Source: Hyphomicrobiales bacterium (GTDB lineage: Bacteria > Pseudomonadota > Alphaproteobacteria > Rhizobiales > Beijerinckiaceae). From it: 37,266 nucleotides of DNA. Both the position numbers and the translations under genes were made by a program. Where the stretch lies: assembly GCA_004144595.1 (NCBI GenBank), contig SEEM01000032.1:1-37266 (forward strand). The letters are read 5' to 3'. The notes beneath the pieces are model-generated. The model ran no database searches, was not told the origin of the DNA, and worked only from the letters and a program-made list of their open reading frames with translations. This document shows, in pieces, positions 17,541 to 26,117 of this stretch; position 1 is the stretch's first letter; each line of letters opens with the position of its first letter.

Positions 17541-17556
17541 GGGTCGGGAGCGGACC
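17541..17556. repeat. 16-base direct repeat, copy 1
   Basis: GGGTCGGGAGCGGACC occurs here and again at 17841-17856, exactly 300 bases apart, in the same orientation. The pair brackets the 57-residue membrane protein gene; similarity extends weakly upstream through GTCA.C. Confidence 0.8.
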
Positions 17557-17620
17557 TACTGCAAAAGCTCGAATAAGCGTCGAGGCTGGTATCTGGCGGC
17601 ACCCATGGGTTGGAGACAAT

Positions 17621-17794
17621 ATGAGCAACGAAGACAGGCGCGCGAATCCCGAGCCCCGACAGCTTGCGGTGTTGCGCGGTCTCGGGGTTGTTTCCGGCGC
17701 TCTTGCGGGTTTCGTCACCCTCATTTTCTTGGCTTGTTGGGCGATTGGTTTCGAAACTGTGCTCGGATTCTTGTTCACCCTTCGACGCAGCTAA
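17621..17794 (+). CDS. Small single-span membrane protein (57 aa)
   Basis: The ATG at 17621 has GGAG six bases upstream. The product has a charged N-terminus (MSNEDRRANPEPRQ) and one hydrophobic helix over about residues 21-47, containing GALAGFVTLIFLACW, and ends in FTLRRS. I do not recognise a family. Base composition is lower in G+C than its neighbours in the second half, and direct repeats bracket it, so it may be a recent arrival. Confidence 0.55.
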   Translation: MSNEDRRANPEPRQLAVLRGLGVVSGALAGFVTLIFLACWAIGFETVLGFLFTLRRS

Positions 17795-17840
17795 CCTCTG
17801 TAGCCACGCCGACAGTGGGCATGGAATGAACGTCAACAGT

Positions 17841-17856
17841 GGGTCGGGAGCGGACC
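17841..17856. repeat. 16-base direct repeat, copy 2
   Basis: Second copy of GGGTCGGGAGCGGACC, in the 191-base gap between the small membrane protein gene and the regulator gene. Nothing else is recognisable in that gap. Confidence 0.8.
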
Positions 17857-17985
17857 ATTGCTCTGCTCACCGTTTCGTCGGCTTCGGCGTAATGTCGGCA
17901 GTTTTCAGCCCGGCCGAGCGAAGCTTCTTCCGGCAGGATGAGGTTTCGGTGCTGCAGGATCTCTGCCCGGCCTTGCAGCCTGCGC

Positions 17986-18606
17986 CTACTCCATCACCGC
18001 GGCCTTGAGGATGCAGACCATCAGGGCGGTTCCGGGTTCGTTGCCGACGCAGCGGACGACATGGCGGCGGTCGCAGCGATAGCGCAGGGTCTCGCCCGCC
18101 TTGGCGCGCTGGACGATGTCGCCGACCTCGACCTCGAACTCGCCCGAGGTCACCGAGAGCGATTCGATCGAGCCGCGCTGGTGGCCCTCGGAATCGAGCT
18201 CGCCGCCGGGCTCGGCGCTGACCTCGTACCACTGCAGCCACTCGACCGTCTTGATCCAGCCGACGATGGCGAGGCGCAGCTTGCCGTCCTCTGAGACGAG
18301 GATCGGGGTGTCGGCGCGGGTGGTCTTGTCGATGAAGGGCTCTTCCTCGCCGCTGGAGAGGACGCGCTCGATCGAGATGTCGAGCGCCTGCGACAGCCGC
18401 CAGATCGTTGCCAGCGTCGGGTTGGTCTCGTTGCGCTCGATCTGGCTGATGATCGACTTGGCGACGCCGGATTGCTCGGCGAGGTCGGAGAGCGAGAAGT
18501 TATAGGCCTTGCGCAGCCGCTGGATGGTCTTGCCGAGCTGGCCCGAGATGACCTGAGCCCCGGATTCAAGCTCCCGCCCGCCGCGCTCTTTCGTCTCGAT
18601 TCCCAT
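17986..18606 (-). CDS. XRE-family regulator with C-terminal cupin
   Basis: A 206-residue regulator. A helix-turn-helix spans about residues 24-80 (LGKTIQRLRKAYNFSLSDLA, then SGVAKSIISQIERNETNPTL), and a small cupin fold follows from about 120 to 200 with PGGELDSEGHQRG. HTH-cupin proteins of this length usually sense a small molecule and control nearby transport or amine/amino-acid metabolism genes. It lies 99 bases downstream of an EamA transporter gene on the same strand, which is a natural target. AAGGGG precedes the ATG at 18606; a longer frame to 18681 is less likely. Confidence 0.9.
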   Translation of the reverse strand: MGIETKERGGRELESGAQVISGQLGKTIQRLRKAYNFSLSDLAEQSGVAKSIISQIERNETNPTLATIWRLSQALDISIERVLSSGEEEPFIDKTTRADTPILVSEDGKLRLAIVGWIKTVEWLQWYEVSAEPGGELDSEGHQRGSIESLSVTSGEFEVEVGDIVQRAKAGETLRYRCDRRHVVRCVGNEPGTALMVCILKAAVME

Positions 18607-18705
18607 GCAACCGGCCCCTTTTCGACTGTGACGTCGTTTGTACCGGCGGACGATCGTTTGAACAAGCGAACTGTGTCTCACGCGGGGCGCGCGGTACCCT
18701 TGTGG

Positions 18706-19629
18706 TCAGGTCATGCGGCTGGGGCCGACCTCACGCTGCTCGCGGCGGGCAAGGCCGAGCTGTCGCTCGCGCAGGATCACGTAGATGCCCGAGGCGATGA
18801 CGATGGTCGCGCCGATCAGGATCGCCAGTGCCGGCCACTCGCCGAACCAGAACCAGCCGATCGCGACCGCCCAGAGCATGGTCGAGTATTCGAAGGGCGC
18901 GATGAGCGAGGCGTCGCCATAGCGATAGGCCTGGACGATCAGGATCTGGCCGAGCCCGCCGAGGATGCCGATCAGGACCATCAGCGCCGCATCCGTGAGG
19001 TCGGGCATGTTCCAGCCGAGCAGAATTGTCGAGAGGCCGAGCAGGCTGGTCAGCAGCATGAAGTAGAAGACGATGGCGCCGGTGCGCTCGGTCGATGTCA
19101 GGAGGCGCACCTCGACCGAGGCGAAGGCCGAGCAGAAGGCGCCGGCCAGGCCCAGCATGGCTCCAAGCGCGGCATTGCTGCCGACCGGATGAGCGCCAGC
19201 GCCGAGATGCGGCGAGAGCATGATGAGCACGCCGACGAAGCCGATCGTCACTGCGCTCCAGCGATAGATTCGCACCCGCTCCTTGAGGACGAGCGCGGCC
19301 AGCACCACGACCGCGAGCGGGGCGGCATAGCCGATCGCCACGGCCTCCGAGAGCGGCAGGAACTGCAGCGCTGCGAAGCCGCAGAACATGCCGGTCGAAC
19401 CCATGATGCCGCGCTTGAGATGGCCGCGCAGGTTGCTCGTCTTCAGGGCGGCAGGCAGCTCGGAGCGCCAGGCCAGCCAGATGAGCAGCGGGATCATCGC
19501 GAAGAAGGAGCGTATGAAGACGATCTCGCCGGTCGGATAGCGCGTCGAGATCGACTTGATGCCGGCCGACATCAGTGTGAAGGCCAGCGCCGAGACCAGC
19601 TTGAGAGTGATGCCGAGGAAAGGGGACAA
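18706..19629 (-). CDS. DMT superfamily transporter (EamA)
   Basis: A 307-residue protein with about ten hydrophobic segments arranged as two EamA repeats (for example LVSALAFTLMSAGIKS at the start and FEYSTMLWAVAIGWFWFGEW in the second half). EamA carriers export or import small metabolites such as amino acids or nucleosides; the substrate here is unknown. The frame can only begin at TTG 19629: an in-frame stop lies 20 codons upstream and there is no nearer ATG or GTG. The N-terminal sequence fits the family, but no good ribosome site is visible. The HTH-cupin regulator gene follows on the same strand. Confidence 0.88.
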   Translation of the reverse strand: MSPFLGITLKLVSALAFTLMSAGIKSISTRYPTGEIVFIRSFFAMIPLLIWLAWRSELPAALKTSNLRGHLKRGIMGSTGMFCGFAALQFLPLSEAVAIGYAAPLAVVVLAALVLKERVRIYRWSAVTIGFVGVLIMLSPHLGAGAHPVGSNAALGAMLGLAGAFCSAFASVEVRLLTSTERTGAIVFYFMLLTSLLGLSTILLGWNMPDLTDAALMVLIGILGGLGQILIVQAYRYGDASLIAPFEYSTMLWAVAIGWFWFGEWPALAILIGATIVIASGIYVILRERQLGLARREQREVGPSRMT

Positions 19630-19770
19630 AGCGCGCGGCCGAAGAGCAGGAACGGTTTCAAGCGGAACCGTCGCTCCTTAGATCATGTCGAAGCCGGGAA
19701 GCGAAGCGAGAACTCTGCAACCCGGCTAGGTCGTTGCCGTGGGGCGTCGGGAAGCGCGGGCCTGACCAAA

Positions 19771-19873
19771 GGCGCGTCATTCTCGGGCTTGACCCGAGAA
19801 TCTCCTGCCGGAAGAGGTGTGGGAGCCTCCATGGTGATGAGATGCTCGGGTCAAGCCCGAGCATGACGGCGCC
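19771..19873. repeat. Nested palindromic repeat, copy 2
   Basis: Same design as the element at 6678-6772. The left arm contains a perfect hairpin ATTCTCGGG / CCCGAGAAT and the right arm a perfect hairpin ATGCTCGGG / CCCGAGCAT. The arms also pair with each other, from GGCGCGTCAT at the left end to ATGACGGCGCC at the right. It occupies the 264-base gap between the SDR and EamA genes, which holds no gene. Short frames across such repeats give spurious GLDPRI-type peptides. Confidence 0.87.
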
Positions 19874-19893
19874 AGGTGCTAATGCACTTGGCC

Positions 19894-20673
19894 TCAGAAC
19901 GTGCCGCGGAAGGCGCCGCCGTCAATCAGGAAGTTCTGGCCGGTGATGTAGCCGGCATGGGCGCTGGCGATGAAGCCGCAGAGCTTGCCGAATTCGTCGG
20001 GCGTGCCGAGGCGGCCGGCGGGCACGGCGGCGAGCCGGTTCTTCGTGGCCTGCTCGATGCTGATGCCCTGCATCTCCGCGACCTTGTTGGTGGAGGTCTT
20101 GATCCGGTCGGTGTCGAACACGCCGGGCAGGATGTTGTTGATGGTGACATTGGCGTGGGCCACCTCGCGGGCGACGCCCGAAAGGAAGGCAGTGAGGCCC
20201 GCACGAGCGGCCGAGGAGACATCGAGCCCGGTCAGCGGAGTGACGACGCTCGCCGAGGTGATGTTGATGATCCGGCCGAACTTGCGCTCGACCATGCCGT
20301 CGATGACGCGCTGCACCAGCTCCAGCGGGGTCGCCATATTCTGGACGACGCCCTCCAGCAGCCCCTCGCGCGTCACCTCGCGGAAGGGCTTGGGCGGCGG
20401 GCCGCCATTGTTGTTGACGAGGATGTTCGGGTTTGGTGCGGCTGCCAGAAGCGCATCCTGCCCGGCCTTGGTCGAGACGTCGGCGACCACGGCGATCACG
20501 GTCGCGCCCGTCGCAGCGCGAATCGCGGCGGCGGTGGCTTCCAGCGTGGCGGCGTCGCGGCCGTTGATCACGACGGTGCAGCCGGCCTGCGCGAGCGCTT
20601 CGGCGCAGCCGCGGCCGAGGCCCTTGCTGGAGGCGCAGATGATGGCCGTGCGGCCGGCAATTCCCAGATCCAT
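19894..20673 (-). CDS. SDR-family protein with atypical active site
   Basis: A 259-residue Rossmann protein of the short-chain dehydrogenase/reductase family. The cofactor motif is CASSKGLGRG rather than TGxxxGxG, and the NNAG motif reads NNNG. Ser140 of the catalytic triad is present, but the positions 13 and 17 residues later, normally Tyr and Lys, are Ser153 and Arg157 (in LDVSSAARAGL). A recognised SDR subgroup resembling beta-ketoacyl reductases lacks these residues, so this is a family trait rather than a local mutation. The activity is therefore unclear. The ATG at 20673 fits the family. The gene is divergent from the phosphoesterase gene across 128 bases. Confidence 0.88.
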   Translation of the reverse strand: MDLGIAGRTAIICASSKGLGRGCAEALAQAGCTVVINGRDAATLEATAAAIRAATGATVIAVVADVSTKAGQDALLAAAPNPNILVNNNGGPPPKPFREVTREGLLEGVVQNMATPLELVQRVIDGMVERKFGRIINITSASVVTPLTGLDVSSAARAGLTAFLSGVAREVAHANVTINNILPGVFDTDRIKTSTNKVAEMQGISIEQATKNRLAAVPAGRLGTPDEFGKLCGFIASAHAGYITGQNFLIDGGAFRGTF

Positions 20674-20801
20674 GATGGTCTCCGATCAGCGGGGAGGCGT
20701 TCGAGGTCCCCACCCTGAACACGGATTGGCCGCGCCGTCATCAAAGCGCAACGCAAATCAGACACACGGCCCTCGCATCGCAGCAGCAGGGGCTTTCCGG
20801 C

Positions 20802-21632
20802 ATGAGCGACGAGGACGATACCAAGCGGGTCCGCAGCATCTTCATCTCGGATCTGCACCTGGGCACCCGTGGGGCGCAGGCCGATCTCGTGCTGGAGTTT
20901 CTGCGCGCCTACGACGCGCCGCAGATCTATCTCGTCGGCGACATCATCGACGGCTGGCGCCTGAAGAGCGGCTGGTATTTCCCGCAGGCCCATAACGACG
21001 TGATCCAGAAGCTGCTGCGCAAGGTGCGCAAAGGCTCGAAGCTGATCTACGTCACCGGCAACCACGACGATTTCCTGCGCGACTTCACCGGCCTGCAGTT
21101 CGGCGGCATCACGCTGGTCGACGAGATCGTCCATGAGACGGCCGACGGCAAGCGCCTGCTCGTCATCCATGGCGACCTGTTCGACCTCGTGGTGCGCAAT
21201 GCCAAATGGCTGGCGCTGCTGGGCGACTGGGCCTACACGCTCGCGCTCGGCCTCAACATGGCGCTGAACAAGGTGCGACGCTGGCTGCACCTGCCGCATT
21301 GGTCGCTCTCGGCCTGGGCCAAGCACAAGGTCAAGAATGCCGTGAACTATATCGGCGAGTTCGAGACCTGCCTTGCCGCCGAGGCCCGACGGCACGATGC
21401 CGACGGCGTGATCTGCGGCCACATCCACCATGCCGCCCACCGGGAGATCGATGGGCTGACTTACATCAACACCGGCGACTGGGTCGAAAGCTGCACGGCT
21501 TTCGTCGAGCACGAGGACGGTCGCTTCGAGCTGATCCATTGGCCGCAAGGCCGGCTGAAGGAGATGCCTGCCGTGCCGCTCGCGGCGCCGGCGCGGCCGG
21601 CTCCGGTCCGGGACCTGATCGAGGCGGCGTGA
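20802..21632 (+). CDS. LpxH-like metallophosphoesterase
   Basis: A 276-residue cytoplasmic calcineurin-type phosphoesterase. Metal-binding motifs are SDLHLG (Asp17, His19), VGDIIDGW, TGNHDD, IHGDLFD and CGHIHHA, in the order of UDP-2,3-diacylglucosamine diphosphatase. A region of helices (WLALLGDWAYTLALGLNM) could contact membrane lipid. Many alphaproteobacteria make lipid A with LpxI instead, so this LpxH-like enzyme may act on another lipid or nucleotide pyrophosphate. Its stop overlaps the start of the GT4 gene by one base (TGATG), indicating coupled translation and a shared pathway. Confidence 0.88.
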   Translation: MSDEDDTKRVRSIFISDLHLGTRGAQADLVLEFLRAYDAPQIYLVGDIIDGWRLKSGWYFPQAHNDVIQKLLRKVRKGSKLIYVTGNHDDFLRDFTGLQFGGITLVDEIVHETADGKRLLVIHGDLFDLVVRNAKWLALLGDWAYTLALGLNMALNKVRRWLHLPHWSLSAWAKHKVKNAVNYIGEFETCLAAEARRHDADGVICGHIHHAAHREIDGLTYINTGDWVESCTAFVEHEDGRFELIHWPQGRLKEMPAVPLAAPARPAPVRDLIEAA

Positions 21633-22744
21633 TGCGCGTGCTGGTCGCGACCGATGCCTGGCGCCCCCAGGTCAATGGCGTCGTGCGCTCGCTGGAGCAG
21701 ATGATCGCGGCGGCACCGGGCCATGGCGCGACGGCGCAGGCGCTGACGCCGGAGGGCTTTCACCAGATCGGCCTGCCGAGCTACCCCGATATCCGCCTCG
21801 CGCTGGCGACGCGCCGGGCGCTCGCGGCCCGCGTCGCCGCGTTCGCGCCGGATCACATCCATATCGCGACCGAGGGGCCGATCGGCTGGCTGACGCGTGC
21901 GGTCTGCCTTGCCCAGAAGCGGCCATTCACCACGAGCTATCATACGCGCTTTCCGCAATATATCGCGGCGCGCTGGCCGGTCCCCGAGAGCTGGAGCTAC
22001 GGGCTGCTGCGCCGCTTCCATGGCGCGGCCGCGGCCGTGATGGTCTCGACCGCGACGGTGGAGGAGGAATTGCGCCAGCACGGTTTCGACAAGCTGGTGC
22101 GTTGGGGCCGCGGAGTCGACCTTAGCCTGTTCCATCCGCGGCCGCAGAGCCTGCTCGATTTGCCGCGCCCGATTTTCCTCTATGTCGGGCGGGTCGCGGT
22201 CGAGAAGAATGTCGAGGCCTTCCTGTCGCTCAAGCTGCCGGGCAGCAAGGTCGTGGTCGGCGACGGCCCGGCGCGGGCCGATCTCGAACGCGCTTTTCCC
22301 GAGACCCGCTTCCTCGGCTTGAAGGAAGGCGAGGAACTCGCCGGAATCTACGCCTCGTCGGACGTTTTCGTCTTCCCGAGCCTGACCGATACCTTCGGGA
22401 TCGTGCTGCTGGAAGCGGCGGCGAGCGGTCTGCCGGTCGCCGCCTTTCCGGTGCAGGGGCCGCGCGATGTCTTCGCCGGCAGCGGAGCGGCGGTGCTGGA
22501 CGAGGATCTGCGTGCCGCCGCGATGCGGGCCCTCAGGGTGCCGCGTGAGGCTTGCCTCGAATTCGCGGCGCGCCATAGCTGGGCCGCAAGCGCCGCGCAG
22601 TTCTACGGTCATATCCGGCGCGTGGCGCGCGAGGCCGGCTATTTTCCGCGCGAACCGGAGACGGCGCCAAACAATGCGCTCACAGCCTTCGCGAGCGGGC
22701 GTGGCGGGGAAGGGCGCGGGCTGCCGCGGCGCCTGCCGGCTTGA
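21632..22744 (+). CDS. GT4 family glycosyltransferase
   Basis: A 370-residue GT-B enzyme. The N-terminal domain begins with DAWRPQVNGVVRSLE and includes HIATEGPIGW; the C-terminal donor domain has FLYVGRVAVEKN, VVGDGPARADLE and the EX7E-type SLTDTFGIVLLEAAASG. Closest in wording to mannosyl/glucosyl lipid glycosyltransferases such as those making glycosyl diacylglycerols. It is translationally coupled to the phosphoesterase gene, suggesting glycolipid synthesis. The last 65 bases overlap the 3' end of the antiporter gene on the other strand; the tail after residue 345 is low-complexity. Confidence 0.88.
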   Translation: MRVLVATDAWRPQVNGVVRSLEQMIAAAPGHGATAQALTPEGFHQIGLPSYPDIRLALATRRALAARVAAFAPDHIHIATEGPIGWLTRAVCLAQKRPFTTSYHTRFPQYIAARWPVPESWSYGLLRRFHGAAAAVMVSTATVEEELRQHGFDKLVRWGRGVDLSLFHPRPQSLLDLPRPIFLYVGRVAVEKNVEAFLSLKLPGSKVVVGDGPARADLERAFPETRFLGLKEGEELAGIYASSDVFVFPSLTDTFGIVLLEAAASGLPVAAFPVQGPRDVFAGSGAAVLDEDLRAAAMRALRVPREACLEFAARHSWAASAAQFYGHIRRVAREAGYFPREPETAPNNALTAFASGRGGEGRGLPRRLPA

Positions 22745-24542
22745 GCTGGGCGCGGAAGCCGTCCCGCCGCTCATGGACGGAGGCGATGACGAGGCCCATC
22801 GGCACGCCGAGCCCGACGAGGGCCGCCTCCGACAATTGCAGGCTGGCCTCGATGGTCTCGGGCACCGCGTCGTTCACGCCGATCTCGTAGAGATGGCGGG
22901 CATGTGTCGCGTCGCGGGCACGGGCGACGATGACGATGTCGGGGCGCAGCGAGCGGGCCGCGAGGACGATGGCATCGACGGCCCGGGGATTGTCGATCGT
23001 TACGATCAGCGCCGTCGCCTCCTCCAGGCCGCAGAGGCGCAGGAACTCGGGCTTGGTCGCGTCGCCGTAATAGGCCGGGCGTCCGGCGCGGCGCTGTGCG
23101 GTGATCAGGGATGAATCGGCATCGATGATGATGTGCGACTTGCCGTGCTCGTCCAGCATGGAGCCGACGAGGCGTCCGACACGGCCACCGCCGACGACGA
23201 TGGCGCGCTGGGCCCGGTCGTCCGGCGGCAGGACCGCAGCCTCATCCGTAAGCGTGACGGGAACGGCAAGCTTCTGCGCGAGATTGCGCGCAATCTTCGC
23301 AAGCAGCGGCAAGGCGACCATGGTGAGCGAGACGGCAGTCAGGACGATGCTGGTGGCGCCCGGTTCGATCAGCTTGGCGCCGGTCGCTGCGTTGAGGAGC
23401 ACGAAGGCGAATTCGCCGCCGGGCGCGACCAGGATCGCCGTTTCGAGTGCCGTCGCCGCGGCGAGGCGGAAGCGGCGGGCCAATGCGAAGATGATGGCGC
23501 CCTTTACCAGCACGAGGCCGATCGCCCCGCCAATGATCGCGAAGGGATGAGCCGCGATATCGGCCGGGTTCACGCCCATCCCGACCGTCAGGAAGAACAC
23601 GCCGATCAGGAGCGACTTGAACGGGTCGATCGTGACCTCGATCGCACGGCGGAACTCGGTCTCGGCCAGCAGGAGCCCGGCAATGAAGGCGCCGAGCCCC
23701 ATCGACAGGCCGGCGGCCGCGGCGATCAACCCCGTGCCGAGCGCGGTCAGCAGCGTCGCCGCCATGAAGCTCTCGGTCGAATCGGTCGAGGCGACCAGAC
23801 GGAACAGCGGGCGCAGCGCGAGCCGGCCGATCACGACGATGGTCGCGATCGCGGCGAAGGCCTGGATGAAGGCCTGCGCGAGGCCGGCGAGCAGCGAGCC
23901 CGAGCCGTTTTGCGCGTCGAGCACGCTGATCAGGAAGAGTAGCGGAATGACGGCGAGGTCCTGGCAGAGCAGGATGGCGAAGCTGGAGCGGCCGGCCGAG
24001 GTCGTCATCCGCTTCTTGGCCGCCAGCAACTCGACCACCATCGCGGTCGAGGACAAGGCGAGGCCGAAGCCGATGATGAGCGAGGCCGCCGCCGGCTGAC
24101 CGAGCGCATAGGAGACAAGCCCGATCGCCGCAGCGCAGAACCCGACCTGGCCGAGCCCGAGGCCGAAGACGAGGCGCCTCATCGTCATGAGGCGCTCGAA
24201 GGACAGTTCCAGCCCGATGACGAAGAGCAGGAAGGCGACGCCGAGCTCGGCCGGGCCGGCGAGCGCCTCGGCATTCGAGACAGTGATCGTGCTCAGCAAC
24301 GGAATCCTGGAGACCAGGCCGCCGAGGCCAAACGGACCGAGCAGGGCGCCGCAGGCGACGAAGGCGATGATCGAGTTGACCTTGAGGCTCTTGGCCAGCG
24401 GCACGACCACGCCCGCCGTCGCGAGCACGACGACGGCGTCCTTGTAGACGGAAGGGTCGACGGTTCCGGCCAAAGGGCTGCCTTGCGATTCGGGGCTTGC
24501 GGGATGCGCCGGCAATTCTTGCGGTTTGCGGCGGCGCAGCAC
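22680..24542 (-). CDS. CPA2 monovalent cation:proton antiporter with RCK (TrkA-N) domain
   Basis: A KefB/KefC-type protein of about 620 residues. A Na/H-exchanger membrane domain of about 12 hydrophobic segments includes AELGVAFLLFVIGLELSF and GVFFLTVGMGVNP. It is followed by a cytoplasmic NAD-binding RCK domain with IVVGGGRVGRLVG and YYGDATKPEFLRLCG. It probably exchanges K+ or Na+ for H+. The start is uncertain: GTG at 24542 (used here) or TTG at 24515 sit just ahead of the first helix, while a frame reaching 24704 adds a basic, non-homologous leader running into the moxR start. The 3' end overlaps the glycosyltransferase gene. Confidence 0.88.
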   Translation of the reverse strand: MLRRRKPQELPAHPASPESQGSPLAGTVDPSVYKDAVVVLATAGVVVPLAKSLKVNSIIAFVACGALLGPFGLGGLVSRIPLLSTITVSNAEALAGPAELGVAFLLFVIGLELSFERLMTMRRLVFGLGLGQVGFCAAAIGLVSYALGQPAAASLIIGFGLALSSTAMVVELLAAKKRMTTSAGRSSFAILLCQDLAVIPLLFLISVLDAQNGSGSLLAGLAQAFIQAFAAIATIVVIGRLALRPLFRLVASTDSTESFMAATLLTALGTGLIAAAAGLSMGLGAFIAGLLLAETEFRRAIEVTIDPFKSLLIGVFFLTVGMGVNPADIAAHPFAIIGGAIGLVLVKGAIIFALARRFRLAAATALETAILVAPGGEFAFVLLNAATGAKLIEPGATSIVLTAVSLTMVALPLLAKIARNLAQKLAVPVTLTDEAAVLPPDDRAQRAIVVGGGRVGRLVGSMLDEHGKSHIIIDADSSLITAQRRAGRPAYYGDATKPEFLRLCGLEEATALIVTIDNPRAVDAIVLAARSLRPDIVIVARARDATHARHLYEIGVNDAVPETIEASLQLSEAALVGLGVPMGLVIASVHERRDGFRAQLKPAGAAAARALPRHARSRRL

Positions 24543-24687
24543 AACCTTCGAATCGTCAGGGCGGGCAGAAATTAGCCTTGCGGCGCGAGCCTTTAGGCAA
24601 GGGCGCTCAGGTGCCGCGGGCGAAAAAGCGGTTTCCGCGCTAACAAGGGATGGGTTAGCGTCCCGCGATTGGCTCAGAGGACCGACC

Positions 24688-25533
<846 letters not shown>

Positions 25534-25576
25534 CCACCCCCTCGCAAAATCGCCTCATCGTCGCTAGGTTCTGTTC

Positions 25577-26104
25577 ATGCGACGCCTCATGCTTCTGCGC
25601 CACGCCAAGTCCCACTGGCCTACTGGCGTGGCCGACCGAGACCGACCGCTCGCGGCGCGCGGGCGCGAGGCTGCCCCTGTGATGGGGCGCTATCTCGCCG
25701 ATGAATTGCTGCTGCCCGATCTCGTGTTGATCTCGCCGGCCAAGCGCACGGTCGAGACCTGGGAGATGGTCGCGCCGATGCTGCCCGAGAAGCCGGCGAC
25801 GCAATACGAGCCGCGCATCTACGAGGCCAAGACCGAACGCCTGCTCGATGTGGTGCAGGAGGTCGAGGGCGACGTCCGCACGCTGCTGCTCATCGGCCAT
25901 AATCCCGGCTTCGAGGAACTGGCGCATCTGCTGACCGGCCATGGCGATCGCTATGCGGCGGCGCGGATGAGCCAGAAATACCCGACCTGCGGGCTTGCCG
26001 TGATCGATTTCGCTAGCGAGCACTGGCATGCGGTTGCGGCGCGCGAAGGCCGGCTCGATCGCTTTGTCACCCCCGGCTCACTCGGCGAAGGCCCTGACGA
26101 ATGA
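25577..26104 (+). CDS. SixA-type histidine phosphatase
   Basis: A 175-residue branch 2 histidine phosphatase domain. The RHA motif (Arg8, His9) is at the start, Arg57 is in SPAKRTVET, and the second catalytic His108 is in GHNPG. SixA proteins remove phosphate from phosphohistidine on HPt or PTS proteins. The gene lies 43 bases after moxR and 13 bases before the YcjX gene on the same strand, so an operon is likely. Confidence 0.9.
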   Translation: MRRLMLLRHAKSHWPTGVADRDRPLAARGREAAPVMGRYLADELLLPDLVLISPAKRTVETWEMVAPMLPEKPATQYEPRIYEAKTERLLDVVQEVEGDVRTLLLIGHNPGFEELAHLLTGHGDRYAAARMSQKYPTCGLAVIDFASEHWHAVAAREGRLDRFVTPGSLGEGPDE

Positions 26105-26117
26105 TCGTCCCGGCGTC

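Noticed and set aside
19734..19946. Frames with GLDPRIS-type peptides
   Set aside because: These are translations of the palindromic repeat and not genes.
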